32,541 nt of DNA from JAJRRL01 sp047404195 (GCA_047404195.1 JBDOIU010000028.1:1-32541); one strand, 5' to 3'. Counted from the first letter of the stretch, positions 24,696 to 32,541 are shown. Numbers and translations: made by a program. The notes: generated by a model from the sequence alone, not told the origin.

Positions 24696-24934
24696 ATTTG
24701 TACTGAACGGAAATACTTTTTAGTCCCATCAATCTGAGTGATTGTCAGATAAGTTATTGATAAATCACCATAATGATTCTGAGTAAATTAAACTCACTGA
24801 TTTAAAGGTGTTTCAATGTTTGTGTGCATATGATATGATGTGTGTTGTAGTGATGGCGCTAATGAAGTTCATCGGTCCTTAGTCAGCCCACACGAGATAA
24901 TGTTATTGATCCTGGACGTTTGGAGGAAAGAGAA

Positions 24935-26113
24935 TTGGGACCTGTTATCATGATTGACCATGGAGGGGTAATAGATGAGGAAACAAGATGTACAAATTTG
25001 CCAGCCCTTAAAATACAACTTTTACAATTCTATTCGTCTGAAGTGGTAGACGCTACTATAGACAAACAAAAGTTGCGAGAGACAGATTTTAGGCTTCCGG
25101 TAAAAAAAGTTAACGCTTTTGACCAAGGCATGGAAAACATCCCAGTGATGCCTAATGGCGCTGAAACAATACGTCTTTTAAATGAGTTGGTTGAAGAATA
25201 TGATGCACGATTAGTGTTTCATTCGAAAAATGTCGCGGCGGATCAAATTTCTTTGTTGCAGCAACTTGATGCGGCTATACGTGATCACAATACAAAGAAT
25301 AAAGATATATTAATCATGCCTAAATTCGAAGCAATGGTTGACGCAAATAAATGCTATAAAGGTGTTGCACCTGCTGAGCCAAAATATGAAGTGTCAGATT
25401 ACAAGGGCATTAGGCTTATTCAATATGATGCTGCTACAGAAGATGAGGGGAAATCATCGGTTAGACAAGCAATCTCAACTTTCTGTGAAATTCCAGAGGA
25501 AGACAGAGGAAATCATTTTGTATTAGATGATGGGGGTTCGAATATTAGAAAAGCTAAAGCAGAAGGTTATCAAGCTTTTCGCATTTCCGATAAGATGAGT
25601 ACATTATCTGCCTTGCAACAGATACGTTCAATTTTGTTGAAGAAAAGGTTGGGTCAAGATGCCACTACACTGTCTGAGGGTCATATTGATGATTTCTATG
25701 CTGCGTCAGTGTCGGCAGTAGATGCTAAAGAGGGCGGATTACCCGTTCCCGGCATGGATGAGATTGGGAAGCAAGATGAAGATGCTTCTCACTCTCCCGG
25801 TGTTTTAAAAAACACGCCAAGAAAAAAGAAAACATCACATAGAAACCAAGTGATCGCTGGAATCATACCAACTGTCGTATCAGCTGCTGTTTCCACTTGT
25901 CTATTTGCGTTAATACCACATCTTGGCATGATTGCTATTTTACCTGCTGTACTGGTATTGGTTGTTGGTATAGCGATAAGTATTGCGGTACCACTAGCCA
26001 TGAAGCACGCTCACATGCAGCAACAGTCGGCCTTGCTAAAGAATGCCAATGCAGATGGCGACACAAACCAAGACCAAACTGTCGACCAATCACCACCTCC
26101 CTCGCTGTCATAG
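24935..26113 (+). CDS. HAD-like protein with C-terminal membrane hairpin
   Basis: 392 residues from a TTG start chosen because GGAGGA lies seven bases upstream; a TTG at 24920 and an ATG at 24950 are in the same frame. The N-terminal part looks like a HAD phosphatase: motif I is IMIDHGGVIDE with Asp8 and Gly10 where DxD has its second Asp (as in the DLGGVI subfamily), motif II Ser97 in LVFHSKN, and motif IV Asp198-Asp199 in FVLDDGGSNIRKAKAEGYQAFRI. About residues 240-305 are a polar linker. Two hydrophobic helices (307-328 and 331-355) form a hairpin, followed by a Gln/Asp/Pro-rich tail. A bacterial tail-anchored or hairpin phosphatase is unusual; insertion into a host membrane after secretion is one idea, without direct support. 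Confidence 0.75.
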   Translation: MGPVIMIDHGGVIDEETRCTNLPALKIQLLQFYSSEVVDATIDKQKLRETDFRLPVKKVNAFDQGMENIPVMPNGAETIRLLNELVEEYDARLVFHSKNVAADQISLLQQLDAAIRDHNTKNKDILIMPKFEAMVDANKCYKGVAPAEPKYEVSDYKGIRLIQYDAATEDEGKSSVRQAISTFCEIPEEDRGNHFVLDDGGSNIRKAKAEGYQAFRISDKMSTLSALQQIRSILLKKRLGQDATTLSEGHIDDFYAASVSAVDAKEGGLPVPGMDEIGKQDEDASHSPGVLKNTPRKKKTSHRNQVIAGIIPTVVSAAVSTCLFALIPHLGMIAILPAVLVLVVGIAISIAVPLAMKHAHMQQQSALLKNANADGDTNQDQTVDQSPPPSLS

Positions 26114-26137
26114 TCTTTCTTGCATAGCAACACAAAT

Positions 26138-26462
26138 GCATCTTAGAACAACAATATGCAGTGAGTTTACATGCTGGCTATTGTTGGTCGCTGGTGCGTC
26201 ATTGCTAATGGGGCATGCATCATTGCAGGGTAAGTTGGGTGTGGCGCATCAGTGGTTGACGTTAGGGCGCAACAGTGATCAAAGCAAGGTCTTTGCCTTT
26301 AATCCTGAATGGCAATTGGGCGTGTTATACGACATCAATTCTAAATTGAGTGCAGAACTGATGATAGACCGTATTACTGGTTCTGCAGTAGGGGAAAAGG
26401 ATGCCCGAAACCCAGCGAGTATGGGCATTATGCTTGGCTTAAACTGGCGCGTGTTGTCATAA
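26138..26462 (+). pseudogene. Decayed remnant of a beta-barrel repeat gene
   Basis: The 3' part (from about 26221) encodes the last third of the barrel domain in frame (LQGKLGVAHQW to LGLNWRVLS). Upstream, DNA still aligns with the domain's beginning (AACAACAATATGCAG, then a HAGYWWSL-like segment), but in another frame, with a one-base loss, a stop and a deletion that removes the central strands. No signal peptide remains. Its 3' flank is the same as those of the intact genes, so this was once a full member of the array. Confidence 0.85.
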
Positions 26463-26548
26463 TGTTTTGAAAATATGTATGTTGGCTTGTCTGTTCAGAT
26501 GAATAGGTAATTTAAGTCAATTCATATGCAAGTTATTCGATGATTTTC

Positions 26549-26612
26549 GAGCTGTTGAGCTGTTGAGCTGTTGAGCTGTTGAGCTGTTGAGCTGTTGAGC
26601 TGTCGAGCTTTT
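26549..26612 (+). repeat. GAGCTGTT octamer tandem array 1, eight units
   Basis: Six perfect GAGCTGTT units, then GAGCTGTC and GAGCTTTT. It lies 63 bp upstream of the first intact barrel gene. The next bases, GAGTGTGC, are constant in all three arrays. Confidence 0.95.
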
Positions 26613-26643
26613 GAGTGTGCCGGCGGTAGAGTTCTGCTATACT
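26611..26643 (+). promoter_or_regulatory. Candidate promoter of multi-barrel gene 1, long spacer
   Basis: TTGAGT at the array edge and TATACT are 21 bp apart, five more than at the two sister genes, so the promoter should be weaker or another one is used. Confidence 0.35.
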
Positions 26644-26675
26644 ATTGAATAGATTACTTGTCTCAAGGATGTGCC

Positions 26676-29039
26676 ATGTCTCGCCGATCACCGTTTGTTT
26701 ATTCTTTGTGCGCCAGCTCTGTTTTATTGTTGGCTCTAACTGCTAACACTGCGCAAGCTGCCAGGCATATGGATGGCCTAGAGCTGGGTGCAGGCATGGG
26801 TTACAACATTATGCAGACGGGGCAGCTTCATGAACAGCAGCACCCAGATTATGTACTCAAGGATTACAACAACCTGCAGTGGGGCTTACACGCTGGCTAT
26901 TGGTGGCCATTAGCGAGCAATTGGCAATGGGGTATACAATTGGGTTACCAACATTTGGGTGATTCGTATCACTTTGATAGCGCCTACACCAGACCAGTGC
27001 ATGCCGTACAGGTGGCAGATTACCTACTAGGCCTGCGTTACTATGCGGCGCCGAATATTGCGCTGCAAGGCAAGTTGGGTGTGGCACATCAGTGGTTGAA
27101 GTTGGGTTTCGCTCATTTACAGAGCAAACAATTCGCCTTTAATCCCGAGTGGCAATTGGGTGTTTTATATGACATCAATTCTAAGCTGAGTGCGGAGCTG
27201 ATGATAGATCGCATTGCTGGTTCAGCGGTGGGAGATATTGATGCCCGCAATCCAGCAAGCATGGCTATATTGGCTGGTTTGAATTGGCGTTTACTGGCTC
27301 AAAAGCAGCATACATGGCACCAGCGCAAACACCTTGCTGGCCTAGAGCTGGGTGCAGGCATGGGTTACAACATTATGCAGACGGGGCAGCTTCATGAACA
27401 GCGGTACCCAGATTATGTACTCAAGGATTACAACAACCTGCAGTGGGGCTTACACGCTGGCTATTGGTGGCCATTAGCGAGCAATTGGCAATGGGGTATA
27501 CAATTGGGTTACCAACATTTGGGTGATTCGTATCACTTTGATAGCGCCTACACCAGACCAGTGCATGCCGTACAGGTGGCAGATTACCTACTAGGCCTGC
27601 GTTACTATGCGGCGCCGAATATTGCGCTGCAAGGCAAGTTGGGTGTGGCACATCAGTGGTTGAAGTTGGGTTTGGCTCATTTACAGAGCAAACAATTCGC
27701 CTTTAATCCCGAGTGGCAATTGGGTGTTTTATATGACATCAACCCTAAATTGAGTGCAGAGCTCACGATAGATCGCATTATTGGTTCCGCCGTAGGGCAT
27801 TGGGATGCCCGCAATCCAGCAAGCATGGCTATATTGGCTGGTTTGAATTGGCGCCTACTGGCTCATAAGCAGCACAGTTGGCATCAGCATCCACACTTGG
27901 CGGGTTTAGAGCTGGGTGCAGGCATGGGTTACAGCATTATGCAGACAGGGCAGGTAAATGCGCAGTCCCTGCCAGATTATGTACTCAAGGATTATAACAA
28001 TCTGCAGTGGGGTGTGCATGCTGGCTATTGGTGGTCATTGGCGAGTAATTGGCAATGGGGTATGCAGCTTGGCTATCAGCACTTGGGTGATACCAACTAC
28101 ACTTATGAGAGTATTATTCGCAATAATACATATGATAAGGCTGCACCTGTGCATGCCGCACAGGTAGCAGATTACCTACTGGGCCTGCGCTACTATGCAG
28201 CACCGAATATTGCCCTGCAAGGTAAGCTGGGTGTGGCGCATCAGTGGGTAAAGTTAGGTAATACCTTTGTCGGTTACGGCCCTCTGAACGATCACAGAAG
28301 TAAAGTCTTTGCCTTTAATCCTGAATGGCAGTTGGGTGTATTATATGATATCAATTCTAAACTGAGTGCAGAGTTCATGATAGACCGCATTGCTGGTTCT
28401 GCAGTGGGTGAAAATGATGCCCGTAACCCAGCGAGTATGGCGATACTGGCTGGTCTGAACTGGGGCCTAACGGCTCAAAAGCAGCATACATGGCATCAAC
28501 ACAAGCATCTTGCAGGCCTAGAGCTGGGTGCAGGTATGGGTTACAGCATCATGCAAACGGGGCAGTATAATTCGCAGGCGGGTAATTTATATGTACACAA
28601 GGATTACAACAATCTACAGTGGGGCATGCATGCTGGCTATTGGTGGTCACTGGCGAACAATTGGCAGTGGGGCATGCAATTAGGCTATCTGCATTTGGGC
28701 GACTCATTTGCTTACATTGTTAACTCACGCACAGTGAATGCCTTGCAGATGGCAGATTATTTGCTGGGGCTGCGTTACTATGCGGCGCCGAATATCGCGC
28801 TGCAAGGCAAGCTGGGTGTGGCGCATCAGTGGTTCAAATTAGCTAGGGATAACGTGCCGAGTAAATACTTTGCCTTTAATCCCGAATGGCAATTGGGCGT
28901 GTTATATGACATCAATTCCAAACTGAGCGCAGAGCTGATGATAGACCGCATTGCTGGTTCGGCAGTTGGGGTGGCTGATGCCCGAAACCCAGCGAGTATG
29001 GGCATTATGCTTGGCTTAAACTGGCGCGTGTTGTCATAA
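26676..29039 (+). CDS. Outer-membrane protein with four tandem eight-stranded beta-barrel domains (1)
   Basis: 787 residues; ATG chosen because AAGGAT lies upstream and the signal peptide starts here as in the sister genes. A Sec signal peptide ends at TAQA (about residue 28). Four domains of about 188-195 residues follow. Each starts GLELGAGMGYxIMQTGQ and has eight amphipathic strands with aromatic girdles: QWGLHAGYWW, NWQWGMQLGYQHLG, ADYLLGLRYY, NIALQGKLGVAHQW, FNPEWQLGVLYDI, LSAELMIDRI and ILAGLNWRLL are the later ones. Turns on the periplasmic side are short and constant; four loops on the other side vary. Linkers of about 14 residues are rich in His. The fold resembles the eight-stranded OMP_b-brl/OmpA-like barrels. 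Function is unknown; surface antigen, adhesin or porin are options. Domains 1 and 2 are almost identical in DNA. Confidence 0.88.
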   Translation: MSRRSPFVYSLCASSVLLLALTANTAQAARHMDGLELGAGMGYNIMQTGQLHEQQHPDYVLKDYNNLQWGLHAGYWWPLASNWQWGIQLGYQHLGDSYHFDSAYTRPVHAVQVADYLLGLRYYAAPNIALQGKLGVAHQWLKLGFAHLQSKQFAFNPEWQLGVLYDINSKLSAELMIDRIAGSAVGDIDARNPASMAILAGLNWRLLAQKQHTWHQRKHLAGLELGAGMGYNIMQTGQLHEQRYPDYVLKDYNNLQWGLHAGYWWPLASNWQWGIQLGYQHLGDSYHFDSAYTRPVHAVQVADYLLGLRYYAAPNIALQGKLGVAHQWLKLGLAHLQSKQFAFNPEWQLGVLYDINPKLSAELTIDRIIGSAVGHWDARNPASMAILAGLNWRLLAHKQHSWHQHPHLAGLELGAGMGYSIMQTGQVNAQSLPDYVLKDYNNLQWGVHAGYWWSLASNWQWGMQLGYQHLGDTNYTYESIIRNNTYDKAAPVHAAQVADYLLGLRYYAAPNIALQGKLGVAHQWVKLGNTFVGYGPLNDHRSKVFAFNPEWQLGVLYDINSKLSAEFMIDRIAGSAVGENDARNPASMAILAGLNWGLTAQKQHTWHQHKHLAGLELGAGMGYSIMQTGQYNSQAGNLYVHKDYNNLQWGMHAGYWWSLANNWQWGMQLGYLHLGDSFAYIVNSRTVNALQMADYLLGLRYYAAPNIALQGKLGVAHQWFKLARDNVPSKYFAFNPEWQLGVLYDINSKLSAELMIDRIAGSAVGVADARNPASMGIMLGLNWRVLS
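26775..27178 (+). repeat. 404-bp near-identical internal duplication with 27339-27742
   Basis: Recurs 564 bp (188 codons) downstream with only about three differences by eye, covering most of barrel domains 1 and 2 of the same gene. Other domains differ far more, so the copy is recent or kept alike by conversion. Confidence 0.93.
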
Positions 29040-29125
29040 TGATTTGAAAATATGTGTGTTGGATTGTCTGTTCAGATGAATAGGTAATTTAAGTCAATTC
29101 ATATGCAAGTTATTCGATGATTTTC

Positions 29126-29149
29126 GAGCTGTTGAGCTGTTGAGCTGTT
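29126..29149 (+). repeat. GAGCTGTT octamer tandem array 2, three units
   Basis: Three perfect units at the position where the sister genes have eight and ten; the surrounding flanks align base for base. Confidence 0.95.
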
Positions 29150-29175
29150 GAGTGTGCCGGCGGTAGAATTATACT
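29148..29175 (+). promoter_or_regulatory. Candidate promoter of multi-barrel gene 2
   Basis: TTGAGT (four of six), whose TT is the end of the octamer array, then 16 bp and TATACT (five of six). The ATG is 37 bp further on. Confidence 0.5.
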
Positions 29176-29212
29176 ATTCTGTTGAGTAGATTGACTATCT
29201 CAAGGATGTGCC

Positions 29213-31546
29213 ATGTCTCGCCGATCACCGTTTGTTTATTCTTTGTGCGCCAGCTCTGTTTTATTGTTGGCTCTAACTGCTAACACTGCGCAAGCTGCCA
29301 GGCACATGGATGGCTTGGAGCTGGGTGCGGGTATGGGTTATAGCATTATGCAGACAGGTCAGAAAAATGAACAGCATAATCGAAAAGACTTCTATAAAAA
29401 TTACAATAATATGCAATGGGGTTTACACGCGGGTTATTGGTGGTCATTGGCAAGCAACTGGCAATGGGGTATGCAGTTAGGGTATCAGAATTTAGGAGGC
29501 TCTTATCATCGTAACAATGCTGATCTTAGGCCAGTACATGTTGCGCAGGTAGCAGATTATTTACTGGGACTGCGTTATTATGTGGCGCCAAATATTGCGC
29601 TACAAGGTAAGCTGGGCGTTGCACATCAGTGGTTGAAGCTAGCTCGAAATGATGAAGTCAGCAGACAATTTGCCTTTAATCCCGAATGGCAAATAGGTGT
29701 TTTGTATAAAATCAATTCTAAAGTGACGACAGAGTTGATGGTAGAGCGTATTACTGGTTCAGCAATAGGTGATAAGGATGCACGGAATCCGGCAAGTATG
29801 GCCATATTGGCTGGATTAAATTGGCGTATATGGACTCAAGACCACCATAAATGGCACCAGTGTCAGCACCTGACTGGCCTTGAGCTGGGTGGCAGTATGG
29901 GTTACAGCATTATGCAGACTGGGCAAAAAAACGCGCAAGATACAACGACCTATGTTTTAAGAGATTACAACAATTTCGCGTGGGGTTTACATGCTGGTTA
30001 TTGGTGGCCATTGACGAGTCATTGGCAGTGGGGGATGCAACTAGGTTATCAGCACTTAGGTGATTCTTACCACTTGCACACTTCTACCACTACTACTACT
30101 TTTAGGCCAGTACATGCCGCACAGGTAGCAGATTACTTGCTGGGCCTGCGTTACTATGCAGCGCCGAATATTGCGCTACAAGGCAAGCTGGGTGTGGCAC
30201 ATCAGTGGTTAAGGCTGGGGAATAACAATGATCAAAGCAAGGTGTTTGCTTTAAATCCCGAATGGCAATTAGGTATTTTGTATGACATTAACCCTAAATT
30301 GAGTACAGAGCTGACCATAGATCGTATAGCAGGTACTTCAGTGGGGAGAGTTGATGCTCGTAACCCGGCAAGCATGGCTATTCTTGCTGGCTTGAATTGG
30401 CATCTATTAGCGCAAAAGCAGCATAGTTGGTGCCAGCACCCACATTGGGTAGGCTTTGAACTGGGTATGGGCGTGGGTTACAGTATTATGCAGACGGTAC
30501 AAATCAATGAGCAGGATTCGAGTGACCATACTGTGAAAGATTACAATAGTTTACAATGGGGTTTACATGCAGGCTATTGGTGGTCATTAGCGCAGAATTG
30601 GCAGTGGGGCATGCAGCTGGGCTATCAACACCTGGGTGATGCTTATCATAGCGATGGTGCTGACGCCAGACCAGTGCATGCCGCACAGGTCGCCAATTAC
30701 CTACTTGGCTTGCGTTACTATGTGGCGCCGAATATCGCGCTACACGGTCAGTTGGGGGTAGCACATCAATGGTTAAAATTAGGTTTAAGCAACATACAAA
30801 GTAAGTACTTTGCTTTCAATCTGGAATGGCAGTTAGGTGTTTTATATGACATCAACCCTAAATTGAGTGCAGAGCTCACGATAGATCGCATTATTGGTTC
30901 CGCCGTAGGGCATTGGGATGCCCGTAACCCAGGAAGTATGGCTATTTTAGCAGGTTTGAATTGGCGTGTGTTGACACACAAGCAGCGTGCATGGCACCGG
31001 CATAAACACAAAGCAGGTTTAGAGTTGGGTGCCGGTATGGGGTACAGTATCATGCAAACCGGCCAAAAGAATTCGCAGGAGCACCCTCACATTATACTCA
31101 AAGATTATGCGAATCTACAGTGGGGTGTTAACCTCGGTTATTGGTGGTCATTAGCCAACAATTGGCAGTGGGGTATGCAGCTTGGTTATCAGCATTTGGG
31201 GGATTCATATGCCGAAAAATCAAATCTGCGACGTCCAGTGCGTGCTGCACAAGTCGCAGATTATTTGCTGGGCCTACGCTACTACGCAGCGCCGAATATC
31301 GCACTACAGGGCAAACTGGGTGTAGCACATCAGTGGTTAAATCTCGGACTTACCAATGGCACAGAAAGCAAGGTTTTTGCTTTTAACCCAGAGTGGCAGC
31401 TAGGTATTTTATACGTCATTAATTCTAAACTGAGTGCAGAGTTTGTGACAACTCGTATTGCTGGTTCAGGTTTAGGGTTGAATGATGCACGCAACCCAGT
31501 GAGTACGGCTATTATGTTTGGCTTGAATTGGCGGGTATTGTCATAA
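29213..31546 (+). CDS. Outer-membrane protein with four tandem eight-stranded beta-barrel domains (2)
   Basis: 777 residues. The signal peptide DNA is the same as in gene 1 for about 90 bp. Four barrel domains of about 185-195 residues follow, with the same invariant strand segments and different loops; for example loop 2 reads GSYHRNNADLRP, DSYHLHTSTTTTTFRP, DAYHSDGADARP and DSYAEKSNLRRP in the four copies. Domain linkers again carry His and Trp (for example QKQHSWCQHPH, HKQRAWHRHKHK). The protein ends in LGLNWRVLS with a near-terminal aromatic strand, as expected for BamA-assembled barrels, though the final residue is Ser rather than Phe. AAGGAT ribosome binding site. Part of domain 3 is DNA-identical to part of domain 2 of gene 1, a sign of gene conversion. 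Confidence 0.88.
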   Translation: MSRRSPFVYSLCASSVLLLALTANTAQAARHMDGLELGAGMGYSIMQTGQKNEQHNRKDFYKNYNNMQWGLHAGYWWSLASNWQWGMQLGYQNLGGSYHRNNADLRPVHVAQVADYLLGLRYYVAPNIALQGKLGVAHQWLKLARNDEVSRQFAFNPEWQIGVLYKINSKVTTELMVERITGSAIGDKDARNPASMAILAGLNWRIWTQDHHKWHQCQHLTGLELGGSMGYSIMQTGQKNAQDTTTYVLRDYNNFAWGLHAGYWWPLTSHWQWGMQLGYQHLGDSYHLHTSTTTTTFRPVHAAQVADYLLGLRYYAAPNIALQGKLGVAHQWLRLGNNNDQSKVFALNPEWQLGILYDINPKLSTELTIDRIAGTSVGRVDARNPASMAILAGLNWHLLAQKQHSWCQHPHWVGFELGMGVGYSIMQTVQINEQDSSDHTVKDYNSLQWGLHAGYWWSLAQNWQWGMQLGYQHLGDAYHSDGADARPVHAAQVANYLLGLRYYVAPNIALHGQLGVAHQWLKLGLSNIQSKYFAFNLEWQLGVLYDINPKLSAELTIDRIIGSAVGHWDARNPGSMAILAGLNWRVLTHKQRAWHRHKHKAGLELGAGMGYSIMQTGQKNSQEHPHIILKDYANLQWGVNLGYWWSLANNWQWGMQLGYQHLGDSYAEKSNLRRPVRAAQVADYLLGLRYYAAPNIALQGKLGVAHQWLNLGLTNGTESKVFAFNPEWQLGILYVINSKLSAEFVTTRIAGSGLGLNDARNPVSTAIMFGLNWRVLS

Positions 31547-31632
31547 TGATTTGAAAATATGTGCGTTGGATTGTCTATTAATATGAATAGGCATCTTAAG
31601 TCAATTTATATACAAATAATTCGATAATTTTC

Positions 31633-31712
31633 GAGCTGTTGAGCTGTTGAGCTGTTGAGCTGTTGAGCTGTTGAGCTGTTGAGCTGTTGAGCTGTTGAGC
31701 TGTTGAGCTGTT
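31633..31712 (+). repeat. GAGCTGTT octamer tandem array 3, ten units
   Basis: Ten perfect units, the longest and purest of the three arrays and so the one most prone to slippage. Confidence 0.95.
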
Positions 31713-31738
31713 GAGTGTGCCGGCGGTAGAATTATACT
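31711..31738 (+). promoter_or_regulatory. Candidate promoter of multi-barrel gene 3
   Basis: TTGAGT at the array edge, 16 bp, TATACT, the same arrangement as for gene 2. Confidence 0.5.
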
Positions 31739-31775
31739 ATTCTGTTGAGTAGATTGACTATCTCAAGGATGTGCC

Positions 31776-32541
31776 ATGTCTCGCCGATCACCGTTTGTTT
31801 ATTCTTTGTGCGCCAGCTCTGTTTTATTGTTGGCTCTAACTGCTAACACTGCGCAAGCTGCTAGGCACATGGATGGCTTGGAGCTGGGTGCCGGCATGGG
31901 TTACAGCATTATGCAGACAGGGCAGGAGAATGCGCAGTACTCATCAAATTACGTACTCAAGGATTATAATAATCTGCAGTGGGGTGTGCATGCTGGCTAT
32001 TGGTGGTCATTGACGAGCAATTGGCAATGGGGTATGCAGCTTGGCTATCAGCATTTGGGTGATTCCTATCACCGCGACGATGGCGACCCCAGCGTCTTCA
32101 GGCCAGTACATGCCCTACAGGTAGTAGATTATCTACTCGGCCTACGTTACTATGTGGCGCCGAATATTGCGCTGCAAGGCAAGCTGGGTGTGGCACATCA
32201 GTGGTTAAAGTTAAGCGTGAATGGCGCAATGAGTAAGCAATTTTCTTTTAATCCCGAATGGCAATTGGGGGTGTTATATGACATCAATTCCAACCTGAGT
32301 GCAGAGCTGATGATAGACCGCATTGCTGGTTCAGCGGTAGGGAGTTTGGATGCCCGTAATCCAGCGAGCATGGCGATATTGGTAGGTTTGAATTGGCGCC
32401 TGCTGACTCAAAAACAGCATACATGGCATCAGTGCCAACATCTAGCAGGCCTAGAGCTGGGTGCAGGTATGGGTTACAGCATTATGCAGACAGGGCAGGC
32501 GAATGCGCAGTACTCATCAAATTACGTACTCAAGGATTATA
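31776..32541 (+). CDS. Tandem beta-barrel outer-membrane protein (3), cut by window end
   Basis: Starts with the same ATG, ribosome binding site and signal peptide as genes 1 and 2. The first barrel domain is complete and a second begins after the linker QKQHTWHQCQHLAG before the window ends, so this is very likely another multi-barrel protein. Loop 1 of domain 2 repeats loop 1 of domain 1 almost exactly (NAQYSSNYVLKDY), so these two domains have shared sequence recently; loop 2 (DSYHRDDGDPSVFRP) is unlike any other copy in the window. Confidence 0.88.
   Translation, partial: MSRRSPFVYSLCASSVLLLALTANTAQAARHMDGLELGAGMGYSIMQTGQENAQYSSNYVLKDYNNLQWGVHAGYWWSLTSNWQWGMQLGYQHLGDSYHRDDGDPSVFRPVHALQVVDYLLGLRYYVAPNIALQGKLGVAHQWLKLSVNGAMSKQFSFNPEWQLGVLYDINSNLSAELMIDRIAGSAVGSLDARNPASMAILVGLNWRLLTQKQHTWHQCQHLAGLELGAGMGYSIMQTGQANAQYSSNYVLKDY

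Noticed and set aside
26043..26462. Plus-strand ORF of 139 codons read as a real gene
   Set aside because: It starts inside the HAD-like gene in another frame; only its end is homologous to the barrels, and the upstream barrel homology is out of frame. I treat the locus as a pseudogene.
26549..26612. CRISPR-like array
   Set aside because: The octamers are directly adjacent without spacers and are far too short for CRISPR repeats.
26857..27651. Two identical 76-codon minus-strand ORFs
   Set aside because: They are antisense shadows of the near-identical first two barrel domains.

Overview
The window looks like a chromosomal segment of a host-associated, probably intracellular gammaproteobacterium. 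Two core gene neighbourhoods point to the class: a PBP1A gene divergent from a pilM-N-O-Q type operon, and a gloB/mltD cluster beside rnhA/dnaQ, the grouping seen in E. coli. The lifestyle is inferred from accessory genes that lack signal peptides and look like host-directed effectors: an ankyrin protein, a RING/U-box protein, a family with novel 36-residue repeats, and an ankyrin-like giant. I cannot name the genus.

Layout. 1-2690: the 3' part of an ankyrin-repeat gene, convergent with a RING/U-box gene. 2910-4489: lysS with its own terminator. 4921-10054: three paralogous genes built from a 36-residue, probably helical repeat (9, about 21 and about 1 repeats), separated by two nearly identical 290-bp spacers that each carry the same promoter and ribosome binding site. 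10051-12574 (minus): a shrunken competence/type IV pilus operon with PilM-, PilN-, PilO-like products and the PilQ secretin; PilP is not seen. 12748-15153: mrcA (PBP1A), divergent from that operon. 15276-17807: an 843-residue protein with degenerate ankyrin units. 17841-19828 (minus): murI-rnhA-dnaQ, closely spaced. 20057-24645: gloB, mltD (frameshifted in its last LysM domain), folD and an aldehyde dehydrogenase. 24935-26113: a HAD-like protein with a two-helix membrane tail.

26138-32541 is the most unusual region. A decayed gene remnant is followed by three consecutive genes, the last cut by the window edge. The two complete ones encode a signal peptide followed by four tandem copies of a roughly 190-residue, predicted eight-stranded outer-membrane beta-barrel. 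Strand segments are nearly invariant; the four predicted surface loops differ between copies. Long near-identical DNA blocks are shared within and between genes, and every gene is preceded by an octanucleotide tandem repeat, GAGCTGTT, in different copy number (8, 3, 10). The edge of each array supplies the likely -35 element. This looks like a recombinogenic, possibly phase- or antigen-variable surface system made of multi-barrel polypeptides.

Working together: murI, mrcA and mltD serve peptidoglycan metabolism; dnaQ and rnhA serve replication; lysS serves translation; folD serves one-carbon metabolism; gloB serves methylglyoxal detoxification. The accessory genes between them form expanding, repeat-rich families of likely host-interaction proteins.
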